Below, piece by piece: positions 7,585 through 15,212 of a DNA stretch of 64,000 nt. The notes under the pieces are model-generated. The model was not told where the DNA came from and made no database searches. It was given only the letters and a program-made list of their open reading frames with translations. This DNA comes from Actinomycetes bacterium (GTDB lineage: Bacteria > Actinomycetota > Actinomycetes > S36-B12): the NCBI GenBank assembly GCA_024639145.1, contig JAHEIZ010000009.1, forward strand, positions 62,001 to 126,000, written 5' to 3'. The position numbers and the translations under genes were made by a program. Position 1 is the first letter of the stretch; each line of letters starts with the position of its first letter.

Positions 7585-8364
7585 GTGACGGAGACACCCA
7601 TCAAGATTCTCATCGGCACGCCCGTCGCGGGCGGTGTCGTCACCCATGACTATCTGCATGGCGTCGCGTCCTTTCAGGCCCTGTGCGGGAAGCTCGGGTG
7701 GTCGACCGCTCACGTGACCCAGCCCGATGGCCTGGTCACGCGCAGTCGCAATAGCTTCGCCAGCATCGTGGTGCGTGATCCGAGCATCACGCACCTGCTC
7801 ATGCTTGACGCAGATGTCGTGGTTCCCGCCGAGGGTCTCGAGCGGCTAGTGCGCTCCGGTCATGATGTTGTCGGCTGCTCGGTGGCGCTGCGCAATATCA
7901 ACTGGGATCGGGCCAAGGAACTCTCTGCCGGACACCCCCATTTCCCTGTCGAGCACCTTCGCCTGCTCGCGACTGAGTACGCGGTGTGGTTCGAGGGCGA
8001 CACCGCAGTGCCCGTCGATGACTTCATCACCGTCAATGCGATCGGCTCCGCCGCGATGCTGATCTCGCGCGATGCGCTGGTACGCATCTCCGAGTCCGAC
8101 CGCGTGCAGTACGCAACCGGAGGCCTGCATGCCGCGGACCAGAAGGAGGATGGCTGGACCTTCTTCGATCCGTTCGTCGATGAGCGCGGCATGTACCTTT
8201 CCGAGGATTACGCGCTCTGTGATCGGTGGCGCACGCTCGGCGGCGAGGTGTGGGCGGATATCCGCACGCCCACGCGCCACATCGGCCCCGTGGTCATCAA
8301 TGGCGATATCGCAGGCACCCTTGGCGCCACGGCGAGCCTGCACCCCGGAGGACAAGACTCTTAA
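7585..8364 (+). CDS. GT-A-fold glycosyltransferase-like protein
   Basis: Predicted cytoplasmic sugar transferase of 259 residues. A nucleotide-sugar/metal motif is present as HLLMLDADVVVP (about 70-81), after an R-x-x-RN motif (VTRSRNSFAS). A C-terminal SEDYALCDRW block matches the acceptor-side ED motif of GT-A enzymes. The same R-x-x-RN ... LDA ... ED framework recurs in the PqqD-fused protein at 9134-10156, so the two are related. TAGTCT (7573-7578) is 6 nt before GTG 7585, predicting a leaderless transcript. It converges on the minus-strand glycosyltransferase operon and overlaps its last gene by 4 bp. Confidence 0.72.
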   Translation: MTETPIKILIGTPVAGGVVTHDYLHGVASFQALCGKLGWSTAHVTQPDGLVTRSRNSFASIVVRDPSITHLLMLDADVVVPAEGLERLVRSGHDVVGCSVALRNINWDRAKELSAGHPHFPVEHLRLLATEYAVWFEGDTAVPVDDFITVNAIGSAAMLISRDALVRISESDRVQYATGGLHAADQKEDGWTFFDPFVDERGMYLSEDYALCDRWRTLGGEVWADIRTPTRHIGPVVINGDIAGTLGATASLHPGGQDS

Positions 8365-9134
8365 GGGGCTGAGATCAGTCGCTCCCTGCTCGCGCGCATG
8401 TGCCTGGCGATCTCCTCCTCCGAGGCCTCGTACCACCAGCGTGCACGCTCGAGGTTTCCTGCGTAGTGCGCATGTCCATAGCGGCTCTCCACGGAGCGCG
8501 GATGCGCAAGATGAAAGGCGGCTCCTTGTTCGAGGATTCCGCACTGCAGGCCCGCACGTGTGAGCGCGACGCTGAGGGCATCGTCCTCGCCACCCCAGCC
8601 CTCGAAGCGCTCGTCCATTCCGCCGACGGACTCGAAGGCACTCGACTTGAGAACTGCGATTCCTCCGCACAGCGGGATTCGCTCATCCTCGCGAGCATCG
8701 TCTCTCGCCGCGGGCGGTGCGTCCGGCAGAGGGCCCCCCTCGCCAATAGCGCGTGTGGCATCTTCGTCCAACTCGAGGAGCCGCCCATACGGCCTGACAA
8801 CGTCGAGTTCGCCGCGCACGGCCTCGATGCTCGCGTGAAGTGCCGCCTTCGGCACGAAGGTGTCGGCATCGACGAGGGCGAGAATCGTGGCTCGAGCGTG
8901 TGAGAATCCCGCATTGCAGGCGCGGGCCTTGTTGAAAGGCCGGCCTATGGCCGGGATGTGAACGCGGGTGACAGGCATCGCCAGCTCCAGTTCAATGTCC
9001 GGCTCGTCGGAATGCTCGATCAGGACTGCAGGAACCGCGGCTTCATAAAGCCACGCGAGCACGATCTCCAAATTGCGTCGACGGAAGCCCTGCTCATCCG
9101 CGCGATAGGGGACGATCGCGACGACGTCGGTCAT
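8361..9134 (-). CDS. Glycosyltransferase (galactosyltransferase-type, GWGGEDDAL motif)
   Basis: A 257-residue GT-A transferase. DxD is ALVDADTFVP (about 88-97) and the hallmark GWGGEDDALSVAL lies near residues 180-192, as in the C-terminal domain shared by beta-1,4-galactosyltransferases and GT2/GT27-like enzymes. The start is ATG 9134, which shares one base with the upstream stop (TGATG); TTG 9137 is an alternative. It is the last gene of the minus-strand operon 12053 to 8361. Donor and acceptor are unknown. Confidence 0.8.
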   Translation of the reverse strand: MTDVVAIVPYRADEQGFRRRNLEIVLAWLYEAAVPAVLIEHSDEPDIELELAMPVTRVHIPAIGRPFNKARACNAGFSHARATILALVDADTFVPKAALHASIEAVRGELDVVRPYGRLLELDEDATRAIGEGGPLPDAPPAARDDAREDERIPLCGGIAVLKSSAFESVGGMDERFEGWGGEDDALSVALTRAGLQCGILEQGAAFHLAHPRSVESRYGHAHYAGNLERARWWYEASEEEIARHMRASRERLISAP

Positions 9135-10156
9135 CAACCGCGGCCCTGCAGATGCATGCCGACATGCAGGCAGGTGCCGAGGTCGCCGCTGATATCGATC
9201 ATCAACTGACCGCCGGCCCCGCGCAGTCGCTCGCAGAAGGCGAGGTCCTCGTCGATGTCGATGAAGTCACCGGAGAGCCCGGTATCGAAGAATCCCCGGC
9301 CCTCGGCAAACGCGACAACGCCATTGCGCACGTTGCCCCGATGGCGATTGGCAAGGTCACTGCCGGCGATGCGCTCGAGCGCCGATCGACGCAGCAGCAA
9401 AGCACCGGAATTGCAGTGACGCCCTTCAATGAAGCCCGCTTCGAGATCCGACTTCTCCGGCGCGCGCACGATCGACACGTCGTAGCCGCGGGCATATGCC
9501 TCGATGTCACGCGTGGTGAGAGTCGGTATCGCGCGAGCTGCAGTCATTGCAGCCTCCCAGCGCGGCTCGCCGATCGGGACAGGAATCCCGACAGCCTCAT
9601 GTCCCGATGCGATCAACTGGACGATGTCGCAGCCACTGACCGCGATCATCGGATCAGGCAGAGCATCGAGGAACAGTGCATGCGTCGCGTCGCTGCGGTT
9701 CAGGAAACGATTGGAGGCCCGATTGCGCGCACCGCGCATGCTTCGATCCCTGTCAATCGTCAAGGTCGTGGTGATGCCCGCGGCCTCGGCCTCGCGAATG
9801 AGCGCGTGCACTGCCGAGAGTGAATCCGCATCGACCGAGGAACCGGGTGCCCAGACAGCGATGTCGAGAGAGACGGACTCCTCCGTCGTTGCCTCACCGG
9901 GCGTGACAAGCCCGGCGGTGACGAGCTCGGCGATCGTGCTGCGCACTAGTTCAGTCGGTGGCTCGTACAGATCAAAAGCCGCCATCAATGCGCGTGAGAT
10001 CGAAGCGGCATCATTCGCGCCCGTGCACAGCTCGAGCACGACGTAGCCGGTGCTGTTAAGCCAGGCGAGCAGGGGTGAGCCGGGAACGTGCGCGAGGTAG
10101 CCGTCGGCGGAGGGGACGACCTCGACCTCAGGCCGGCGCTGCGGGTTCTGGCTCAC
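9134..10156 (-). CDS. PqqD-like (RRE) domain fused to a degenerate glycosyltransferase
   Basis: A 340-residue two-domain protein. Residues about 12-90 read as a PqqD-type winged helix (LLAWLNSTGYVVLELCTG, then TIAELVTAGLV), the fold that binds leader peptides in RiPP pathways. Residues about 96-335 align with the glycosyltransferase at 7585: an RGARNRASNRF segment, then HALFLDALPDPMIAV, then IDEDLAFCERL. At the DxD position the neighbour has LDAD but this protein has LDAL, so metal-dependent catalysis may be lost. It starts at GTG 10156 with a GTGA overlap to the upstream gene. Most likely it recruits a peptide or protein acceptor for the neighbouring transferases; this is inferred. Confidence 0.72.
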   Translation of the reverse strand: MSQNPQRRPEVEVVPSADGYLAHVPGSPLLAWLNSTGYVVLELCTGANDAASISRALMAAFDLYEPPTELVRSTIAELVTAGLVTPGEATTEESVSLDIAVWAPGSSVDADSLSAVHALIREAEAAGITTTLTIDRDRSMRGARNRASNRFLNRSDATHALFLDALPDPMIAVSGCDIVQLIASGHEAVGIPVPIGEPRWEAAMTAARAIPTLTTRDIEAYARGYDVSIVRAPEKSDLEAGFIEGRHCNSGALLLRRSALERIAGSDLANRHRGNVRNGVVAFAEGRGFFDTGLSGDFIDIDEDLAFCERLRGAGGQLMIDISGDLGTCLHVGMHLQGRG

Positions 10157-11289
10157 TTGTGGATCCTAGAGCGAGGGGGAGCGGTGCCGGCCGTGGTCAA
10201 GGCGAGGTCAATCGCGGCATCGACCGAGGTCATCGCGCGGTCGATCGAGTGCGCGGCATGAAGTCGTTCCCTTCCGGCCTGCACGAGCTGAGTGCGCAAC
10301 TGCGCGTCGGAGAGCACCCGCGCGCAGGCACTCGCGAAGGCGCCCGGGTCGTCGGCGAGAACGGCAGCCCCGTCGATCTCCAGCCCTTCTGCTCCCAGGG
10401 TCGTCGAGATCACCGGCCTGTCGTGAGCCCAGGCCTCGGGGATCTTCGTGCGCGTGCCGGAGCCGGAGTGAATCGGCACGATGGCGGCGCGCGATCGTGC
10501 ATACCAGGAGCTGACATCAGGGACATCGCCTTGGACGATCACGCGAGGGCCGGCGAATGAGGTGACGTCGGGGCCGGGCCAGGCGCCGATGATCGCGACC
10601 GTGACATCGGGCAGGAGCGGCAGTACCTCGCGCACGAACCACGCTGCACCCTGCGCGTTCGGCGCGTAGCCCAGGGTTGCGACAAACAGTAGGTCGATGT
10701 CAGGCGTGACCTTGTCACTCATGATCGAGGGCGGCCGGACGCCATTGGGCACGTGGCTCCACCGCGGCACGGCATGAATTGCGTCACCCTGCGCGGCATC
10801 CAGCGAGGACGCCGTGGTGGCCACGCTGGCGACATGCAGCATCGCGTCGGCATACGACCTGAAGTCCGCCGCTGCCTGCATGTCGCCGAGTCGCTCCTCG
10901 CGCACCCAGTCGAGGTCATCGAGATCGACGATGACGGGAATTCCGAGCTCGGCTGCGTGTTCAGCGAGCCCGGCGAGGTAGAGACGGAACACCACGACGA
11001 CATCTGCCTGCGCGATCAGGGCGTTCAGTGCAGCAGCCGAAGCCTCGTCGAGCTCAGGCACGAAGCGCGGAATGCCGGCACCGGTGGCGATCTGTCCGGT
11101 GAGCCATGTCGTGGACGCCGCATGCGCCGCGGTGAAGTCGGGCGCGGAGGCATGCGCGGGGAACATCAGTGCACCGGCCACGTCGGTGTCGAAGCGGGCC
11201 GACAGGGCCTCGAGCCACATGCCTGCTCTCATCGCGAGGCCGTTGCCTGTCTGCGAAGGAACCACGGGCGTGATGAACAGTGCGCGCAT
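10153..11289 (-). CDS. GT4-type glycosyltransferase
   Basis: A 378-residue GT-B glycosyltransferase. The N-terminal Rossmann half starts MRALFITPVVPSQTGNG; the C-terminal donor half has LLFVATLGYAPNAQGA, then PIHSGSGTRTKIPEAWAHDR, then ISTTLGAEGLE, the usual GT4 donor-site pattern. Start ATG 11289 lies 2 bp after the upstream stop; a longer reading upstream would overlap the preceding gene. It belongs to the same operon as the Anp1-like and PqqD-fused genes. Confidence 0.85.
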   Translation of the reverse strand: MRALFITPVVPSQTGNGLAMRAGMWLEALSARFDTDVAGALMFPAHASAPDFTAAHAASTTWLTGQIATGAGIPRFVPELDEASAAALNALIAQADVVVVFRLYLAGLAEHAAELGIPVIVDLDDLDWVREERLGDMQAAADFRSYADAMLHVASVATTASSLDAAQGDAIHAVPRWSHVPNGVRPPSIMSDKVTPDIDLLFVATLGYAPNAQGAAWFVREVLPLLPDVTVAIIGAWPGPDVTSFAGPRVIVQGDVPDVSSWYARSRAAIVPIHSGSGTRTKIPEAWAHDRPVISTTLGAEGLEIDGAAVLADDPGAFASACARVLSDAQLRTQLVQAGRERLHAAHSIDRAMTSVDAAIDLALTTAGTAPPRSRIHK

Positions 11290-11291
11290 GG

Positions 11292-12053
11292 TCACTCGGG
11301 GTAGTGAAGGATCTCTAGATCGGGCATGCCCCACACCTCATGGCCCATGTCCTTCGCCATGAGTGACAGGCCCTCGGTCTCGAGTTCGCCGCCGAGTCGT
11401 CCGTTCACGTCGCTTCGAGGGCGAAGGTGAGGGGAGCGGCGCCCGTAGGGGTACGCAGGGAAGACGAGGCCATCGCGGTGAATGTCGGCGCGCACCAGCA
11501 GCATGGTGCCGCCCACTCCATCGAGCCGCACGAGACCTTGCCCGCGCATGCCGTCCATCTTCAGCTCGCCCTGATTTCGCCAGGCATTGCCGTCGAACGA
11601 CTTGCCGCCCGGTGACACCACGCAATTGGGGTGCACGATCGACTTGCCTGTGGCGAGCATCTGCGTGACGACGTCGGTGGGATATGCGGACACGTCAGCG
11701 TCGATCCACAGCACCCAGTCCTCGTCATTCAGGGCGCCGAACAGCAGGTGATTGCGGCTGCGCGCGAGGGTGATGCGACGCGGTGCCTGGATGGAGGCCG
11801 ACCAGCGGCGCAGCCCCTCGGGCACCTCGAACTCGAAGTCTCGTTCGATGATGGTGACCCTACGGTACTTCGCCGACAGCTCGGGCACGCGAGCCTGGAG
11901 GGCTTCGAGGGTTCCGTCGGTGCTGTCGCTCACGAGAAAGCCCAGCGAGATATCAGCCGGATGCTGCTCGAGCCCGGCGAGGTTGGCGAAGTAGCGGTCG
12001 AGTTGGGCAGCAGACTGCTTCATCGGAGTGAGAACGAGCAGCGTCCGGGACAC
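11292..12053 (-). CDS. Anp1-like (GT62-type) glycosyltransferase
   Basis: First gene of the glycosyltransferase operon, 253 residues. The pattern ITLARSRNHLLFGAL, then DWVLWIDADVSAYPTDVV (about 110-130), then HPNCVV and later GGTMLLVRADIHR resembles the Anp1 family, known from fungal Golgi alpha-1,6-mannosyltransferase complexes and scattered in bacteria. DxD is intact. GTG 12053 is supported by TAGCAT (12060-12065) exactly 6 nt upstream, so the operon message is probably leaderless. The promoter is back-to-back with that of the 46-residue peptide gene. Confidence 0.75.
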   Translation of the reverse strand: MSRTLLVLTPMKQSAAQLDRYFANLAGLEQHPADISLGFLVSDSTDGTLEALQARVPELSAKYRRVTIIERDFEFEVPEGLRRWSASIQAPRRITLARSRNHLLFGALNDEDWVLWIDADVSAYPTDVVTQMLATGKSIVHPNCVVSPGGKSFDGNAWRNQGELKMDGMRGQGLVRLDGVGGTMLLVRADIHRDGLVFPAYPYGRRSPHLRPRSDVNGRLGGELETEGLSLMAKDMGHEVWGMPDLEILHYPE

Positions 12054-12089
12054 GCACGGATGCTACCTGTCTGTCGATACTCTTCTGGC

Positions 12090-12230
12090 ATGACTGCTGA
12101 GCGCCCCCGGGGCGATGCCTTCGACCAGGCTCTCGCCTCGGCCGACGCTGACGTGCAGGAAGCCCTGCGCTCGCTTGTCGCGGACTCGGCCTACGTCGAG
12201 CCGCGCGTGGTCTCGCACCTGCGCGATTGA
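12090..12230 (+). CDS. Small peptide (46 aa), possible substrate of the GT/PqqD cluster
   Basis: Short gene divergent from the glycosyltransferase operon. ATG 12090 has TACTCT (12078-12083) exactly 6 nt upstream. Nearly all third codon positions are G or C, as in real genes here. The peptide is acidic at first (FDQALASADADVQEAL, predicted helical), then ends LVADSAYVEPRVVSHLRD with Ser, Tyr and His. There is no signal peptide. I do not recognise the family. Its position beside a PqqD-domain glycosyltransferase makes a precursor or acceptor role worth testing; it could equally be an unrelated small protein. Confidence 0.55.
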   Translation: MTAERPRGDAFDQALASADADVQEALRSLVADSAYVEPRVVSHLRD

Positions 12231-12289
12231 GGCACATCACGATCGTGAACGAGACCTGACGTTTTCGGGGCGCGGGTTATCATCCTCCG

Positions 12290-13342
12290 ATGCTGAAGAG
12301 ACTCTCGTACATCGGCTACTCGGCGGCACTGGCCACGGGTCCGGCGCTGCTGACCGCGTGCTCGAGCACGACCGCTCAGCAAGCCGCCGATCCGTCGGTG
12401 CTGTTCTCGCTGAGTGCCGATGCGGTTCATTTCGAGAATGTCGATGGCATGACCTCGACGTTGGTGATGGAGGGCGTTGACCCACACACTGTCTGGTTCA
12501 CCGATCGCCCTGCTCGCGAATCGGGAGCGATTTCGACAATGCGGCTTGCCGAGGATTGGCAGCCTGGTGGCACCTTTGCTGATGACCCGCCGAATGCGGC
12601 TCTGGTGCTGCATCAGGCGACGAAGGTCGATGAGGCGGTAGCTGAGACACTCGTCGCGGAGATCACTGCAGTGGGCTACGACTCGCAGGCGAAGACCTTT
12701 CGCGCTGACCTGAGGGTGCTCTCAGCTCCGGAGGCTGCGACCTTGGAGGGCAACCTCGCCGCTCATGGCGATCGCCATGACCTCGCCTGGCCGAGCCGGG
12801 CGGGCGCGGCATCGCTGTTCATCGATTCAGTGAGCCTGGCCGCAGTCTCCTCGAGTGCGACTCCATCAGCCTCTGCACACTCGACTCCATCCGCGTCACC
12901 GAAGCCTTCCCTCACGCCCTCGGCCTCCAAGTCGGCTCCGTCCGCGCAGTCGAGCTCGCCCGCCCCCGTTGTCACGACGACATACCCCGACGGGACCGTC
13001 GTGCGCAGGACCGTACAGCCGACCACGCCTTTCCCCATTGCCACGCTGACAGCGCCCAACGGAGACCTGGTCACGCGCTACGAAACCCCGCTGCCGCCGC
13101 CGGCGTCGCGCGGCTCAAACACCACAGCGCCGACGACCTGCGTGCAAAGCGGTACATGCACGGTCGACACGTCAAAGGCGCCCACCATCACGCTGTGCTC
13201 GAGCCCGTCGACCTGCAACAGTTCGGGGGGTCAGAACTACACGGTCAACCAGACCATCTATTACCAGGTGTCTATCTCCGACAGCGCCACCGTGAGTGGT
13301 CCGCGGCCTGCCGCATACGACGCGCCCCTGCGGATGGAGTAG
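12290..13342 (+). CDS. Lipoprotein with Ser/Pro-rich linker (paralogue 1)
   Basis: Predicted surface lipoprotein of 350 residues and unknown function. The signal peptide ends in the lipobox LLTAC, so C24 would be lipidated. Residues about 35-185 form a domain with FSLSADAVHFENVDG and VWFTDRPARESGAI, nearly identical to the next gene. Then comes a Ser/Thr/Pro/Ala linker (about 190-300), a likely O-glycosylation zone, and a short C-terminal motif (LCSSPSTCNSSGGQNYTVN) with a Cys pair. TATCAT (12278-12283) is 6 nt before the ATG, so it is probably leaderless. It lies next to the glycosyltransferase cluster. Confidence 0.78.
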   Translation: MLKRLSYIGYSAALATGPALLTACSSTTAQQAADPSVLFSLSADAVHFENVDGMTSTLVMEGVDPHTVWFTDRPARESGAISTMRLAEDWQPGGTFADDPPNAALVLHQATKVDEAVAETLVAEITAVGYDSQAKTFRADLRVLSAPEAATLEGNLAAHGDRHDLAWPSRAGAASLFIDSVSLAAVSSSATPSASAHSTPSASPKPSLTPSASKSAPSAQSSSPAPVVTTTYPDGTVVRRTVQPTTPFPIATLTAPNGDLVTRYETPLPPPASRGSNTTAPTTCVQSGTCTVDTSKAPTITLCSSPSTCNSSGGQNYTVNQTIYYQVSISDSATVSGPRPAAYDAPLRME

Positions 13343-13460
13343 GTCCGGGGTTCTCACAGGTCAGTCCGGCCTCGGGCGAGGCTCGCGCGGCTCGCTAGGG
13401 GACTCATTCACGTGTGTGAACGACCCCTGAGCCCTTTCTCAGCTGGGTTATCATTCCCGA

Positions 13461-14399
13461 ATGCTGAAGAAGCTCTCGTACATCGGTTACTCGGCGGCCC
13501 TGGCCACGGGCCCGGCTCTGCTGACCGCGTGCTCGAACACTACTGCTGAGCAGGCTCCTGATCCGTCGGTGCTGTTCTCCCTGAGCGCGGATGCGATTCA
13601 CTTCGAGAATGTCGATGGCATGACGTCGACTCTGGTGCTGGAGGGCGTCGATCCCCACACCATCTGGTTCACCGATCGGCCTGCTCGCGAATCCGGAGCC
13701 ATCACGACGATGCGGCTGGCGCAGGACTGGCAGCCGGGCGGAACTTTCGAGAATGATCCGCCGAATGCGGCCCTTGTGCTGCATGAGCCGGTAACCGTCG
13801 GCGACGGAATAACTGACACGCTGATCGCCGAGGTCACCGCCGTGGGCTACGACCCGGCGAACAAGACCTTCCGTGCTGACCTCAGGGTGCTATTCGACCA
13901 GGAGGCCGCGACTATTGACGGCAACCTTGCTGCTCATGGCGATCGCCACGACCATGCCTGGCCGACGAGTGCGGGTGCCGCATCGCTCTTCATTGACTCT
14001 GTCGATCTCTCAACGGTTCAGGCAAGCGACTCGCCCTCGCCACTCGCGGGTTCCATGGGCGGTAACGGTGGCGCTGGGTCGGTTGGCGGTAACGGTGGCG
14101 CTGGGTCGCCGGGCGGTAACGGTGGCGCTGGGTCGGTGGGCGGTAACGGTGGCGCCGGCGCGACGGGTTCGCCTTCGGCAACTGCGTCGACTGTCAGCCC
14201 CTCGGCCACCTCATCGCGCATGCCGGCGGCGCCCAAGACCTCGGCGGCCATCAAGCTCTGCTCAAGTCCGAGCACTTGTAGCAACACCACGACGCAGAAC
14301 TACACCTATAACTCCACCATCTACTACCAGGTGAGCGTCACATCGAACGTGACGGCCCCGCAACCGGGCGAGATGAGTGCACCGATCAGCATGTACTGA
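13461..14399 (+). CDS. Lipoprotein with Gly-rich repeat linker (paralogue 2)
   Basis: A 312-residue tandem paralogue of the preceding lipoprotein with the same lipobox (LLTAC, C24), the same N-terminal domain and the same C-terminal LCSSPSTC...QNYT..STIYYQVS tail. The linker is entirely different: four 9-residue repeats of GGNGGAGSV type (about 200-235) in place of Ser/Pro runs. TATCAT (13449-13454) is again 6 nt before the ATG, and the GGTTATCAT block is conserved between the two promoters. Function is unknown; a surface role is inferred from the lipobox. Confidence 0.78.
   Translation: MLKKLSYIGYSAALATGPALLTACSNTTAEQAPDPSVLFSLSADAIHFENVDGMTSTLVLEGVDPHTIWFTDRPARESGAITTMRLAQDWQPGGTFENDPPNAALVLHEPVTVGDGITDTLIAEVTAVGYDPANKTFRADLRVLFDQEAATIDGNLAAHGDRHDHAWPTSAGAASLFIDSVDLSTVQASDSPSPLAGSMGGNGGAGSVGGNGGAGSPGGNGGAGSVGGNGGAGATGSPSATASTVSPSATSSRMPAAPKTSAAIKLCSSPSTCSNTTTQNYTYNSTIYYQVSVTSNVTAPQPGEMSAPISMY
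14058..14165 (+). repeat. Four in-frame 27-bp tandem repeats
   Basis: Four copies of a 27-bp unit beginning GGCGGTAACGGTGGCGC encode GGNGGAGS(V/P) in the second lipoprotein; the last copy is diverged. The multiple-of-three length keeps the frame, so copy number can vary by slippage without breaking the gene. Confidence 0.9.
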
Positions 14400-14469
14400 T
14401 CTGCTCTCCTGTTCGGCTGGACGGCACGTGGTCTCGGAGGTCGCGGTGACCTCTTCCCGCGTCTGCGCA

Positions 14470-15045
14470 TTAGTTGCTCGACCCGAGCACGCGATCGACC
14501 ATCTGCTTGCGCATCTTCGGTTGTGCCTGGGCACCGGGATCGAATGAATAGTCGAGAGCGACACCGAGCAGGCACGACACGATGCGCTCGGCTTCGCGCG
14601 TGGTCGAAGCGGTGGGCTTGGTGATGCCGCGTTCGCGCATGAGCAGCTTCTCGAAACGCACGACCGCGCCGTCGATGCGCTGACGCTCGATGGCGGCGAG
14701 TTCTTCGTCGGCAACGGCGTAACCGAGGTAGGCGATAGTGACTCGCCAGTCGTTCAGACGCTCCTCATCGAGGGGGAGCAGTGCCTCGATGCAGCCTTCC
14801 AGGCCGAGGCCCTTTGACTCAGCGGCCTCGATGTAGGTGACCTGCTTCGCAGCTGTCCACTGGAAGGTCGCGAGCACGAGATCGCGCATGTCGCGAAAGT
14901 AGGTGCTGACGATGGCCCGGCTGGTGCCGGCCTCGGTCGCAATGCGCCGCATGGTCAGGGCATGCAGCCCTTCGCGGGCCACGATTCCGCATGCGAGCTC
15001 GGCAATCCGATCTCGAGTCTTCTCGTGGTCGACAAGTACGGGCAT
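14470..15045 (-). CDS. TetR-family repressor
   Basis: A 191-residue TetR-type regulator. The helix-turn-helix is in the first 50 residues (LTMRRIATEAGTSRAIVSTYF). The C-terminal ligand domain is not assignable. It is divergent from a flavin dehydrogenase at 15213, and a perfect 35-bp palindrome (15087-15121) lies between them, so it most likely represses the dehydrogenase and itself. CAGAAT (15052-15057) is 6 nt before ATG 15045, suggesting leaderless transcription. Confidence 0.88.
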   Translation of the reverse strand: MPVLVDHEKTRDRIAELACGIVAREGLHALTMRRIATEAGTSRAIVSTYFRDMRDLVLATFQWTAAKQVTYIEAAESKGLGLEGCIEALLPLDEERLNDWRVTIAYLGYAVADEELAAIERQRIDGAVVRFEKLLMRERGITKPTASTTREAERIVSCLLGVALDYSFDPGAQAQPKMRKQMVDRVLGSSN

Positions 15046-15086
15046 GCCCGCATTCTGCCGTGATGCCCCTCCCCGCGGAATGAGTC

Positions 15087-15121
15087 AAGCCACTTGGCAT
15101 GTTTTACATGCCAAGTGGCTT
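15087..15121. promoter_or_regulatory. Perfect inverted-repeat operator (16-bp arms)
   Basis: AAGCCACTTGGCATGT and its exact complement are separated by TTT. It is centred in the divergent region between the TetR gene and the flavoprotein gene. Length and symmetry fit a TetR dimer-pair operator; the embedded ACTTGGCATGT half-site could be the core. Confidence 0.7.
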
Positions 15122-15212
15122 CTCAAAAGGCTTGGCGGCGGGTATCGTCGGCGAATCAGCGCAGGCTCTGGCCTGTCATAGGCATGCCCGAGGGGCCTCA
15201 CGAGGAGAGCGC

